Source of the DNA: Riptortus pedestris
Lineage: Eukaryota > Arthropoda > Insecta > Hemiptera > Alydidae
Length of the DNA: 64,000 nt
NCBI GenBank assembly: GCA_019009955.1
Contig: CM032231.1
Coordinates: forward strand, 86,642,001 to 86,706,000
Direction of reading: 5' to 3'
Shown here: piece after piece, positions 63,700 to 64,000 of the stretch
Numbering within the stretch: the stretch's first letter is position 1
How the letters are laid out: each line of letters opens with the position of its first letter
Notes under the pieces: generated by a model
The model's database searches: none
What the model was told of the DNA's origin: nothing
What the model saw: the letters and a program-made list of their open reading frames with translations, nothing else
Translations under genes and position numbers: made by a program

Positions 63700-64000
63700 A
63701 AAAATTGACCACCGGATAAATCAGTGCATCGGCAGGGTTTAGCCTAGTAGCAAGTCTATAGGATTGCCCTACGCTCTGACGGTAATTTTTGCTTATAATA
63801 TTATTTTAATGTTGAAATAGTAATTATGAATTTGTTATATTTTAATTGTAAATGTGTTTTTAAGTTAGGTGTTATTATTGTAAAAAAATTTTATAATGTT
63901 ATGGACGTTTTTGTTATATGACTAATTATGTAAAATATTTTTAACAACTGATTTTTAGACTCCTAATTATGGTGTTACATTGTTTTGTAGCTCTGAGGAT
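63700..64000 (+). mobile_element. Second Penelope-like copy, opposite orientation, cut by window edge
   Basis: 63721-64000 is the reverse complement of 63077-63356 with a constant coordinate sum (127077), so without indels. Just before it, GACCACCGGATAAA (63707-63720) repeats a sequence of the other copy's ORF (minus strand 63546-63533). This copy therefore has the same element with 176 bp (63357-63532 in the other copy) deleted. The window ends inside its hammerhead core (CTGAGGA at 63993-63999). Confidence 0.7.

Overview
The window looks like AT-rich, intron- and transposon-laden nuclear DNA from an arthropod, most likely an insect. The reasons are split genes with GT/AG introns, an intersectin whose exons match the animal protein closely, insect-type Helitron ends, Penelope-like elements, degraded LINEs and dozens of (TA)n microsatellites. 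The species cannot be named from the sequence alone.

Only two host genes are supported. The first, on the + strand, is a long intronless 3' coding exon (28553-32320) for a roughly 1,255-residue secreted protein. It is cysteine-free and rich in Pro, Thr and Glu, with a poly-Thr tract and 27-residue tandem repeats; the family was not recognised. The second, on the - strand, is the 3' part of intersectin (Dap160/ITSN, long form). Eight exons between 62291 and 44861 encode 396 residues: the C-terminal half of the DH (RhoGEF) domain, the PH domain and the C2 domain. The EH, coiled-coil, SH3 and N-terminal DH exons must lie beyond 64000. The two genes are convergent, with about 12.5 kb of AT-rich sequence between their stop codons.

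Region 1-28000 is a transposon graveyard. It is dominated by one family of about 0.6-1.0 kb repeats with matching inverted motifs near both ends (GCAGATTTCCC and GGGAAATCTGC), an internal variable (TA)n tract and a short hairpin before the 3' end. This matches the architecture of non-autonomous Helentrons (HINE/DINE-1 type). At least two subfamilies share ends but differ in the middle, and more copies lie at 35.7-39.9 kb. There is also a canonical non-autonomous Helitron inside a (TA)n tract, four SINE-like copies, two broken LINE reverse-transcriptase fragments, a foldback element and a possible piggyBac-like end.

The most interesting signal is a set of six hammerhead-ribozyme-like motifs. 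They occur at the 3' ends of Penelope-like elements or their remnants (about 5.06, 5.26, 46.27, 60.29, 62.49 and 63.07 kb), and the right edge of the window cuts through a seventh. All follow the order CUGANGA-like core, hairpin II, GAA, short element III, H, stem I. Element III is self-complementary in most copies but different between families (AGCGCU, AGUGCACU, ACGU). That suggests ribozymes that fold as dimers. The youngest element (63.0-64.0 kb) has two 280-bp inverted arms with no indel or mismatch seen, flanking a GIY-YIG-like ORF tail.

Stretches not listed as features (most of 5.3-7.0, 13.4-15.3, 16.0-17.3, 22.4-25.2, 33.8-35.7 and 40.3-44.8 kb) are AT-rich sequence in which no gene was seen.
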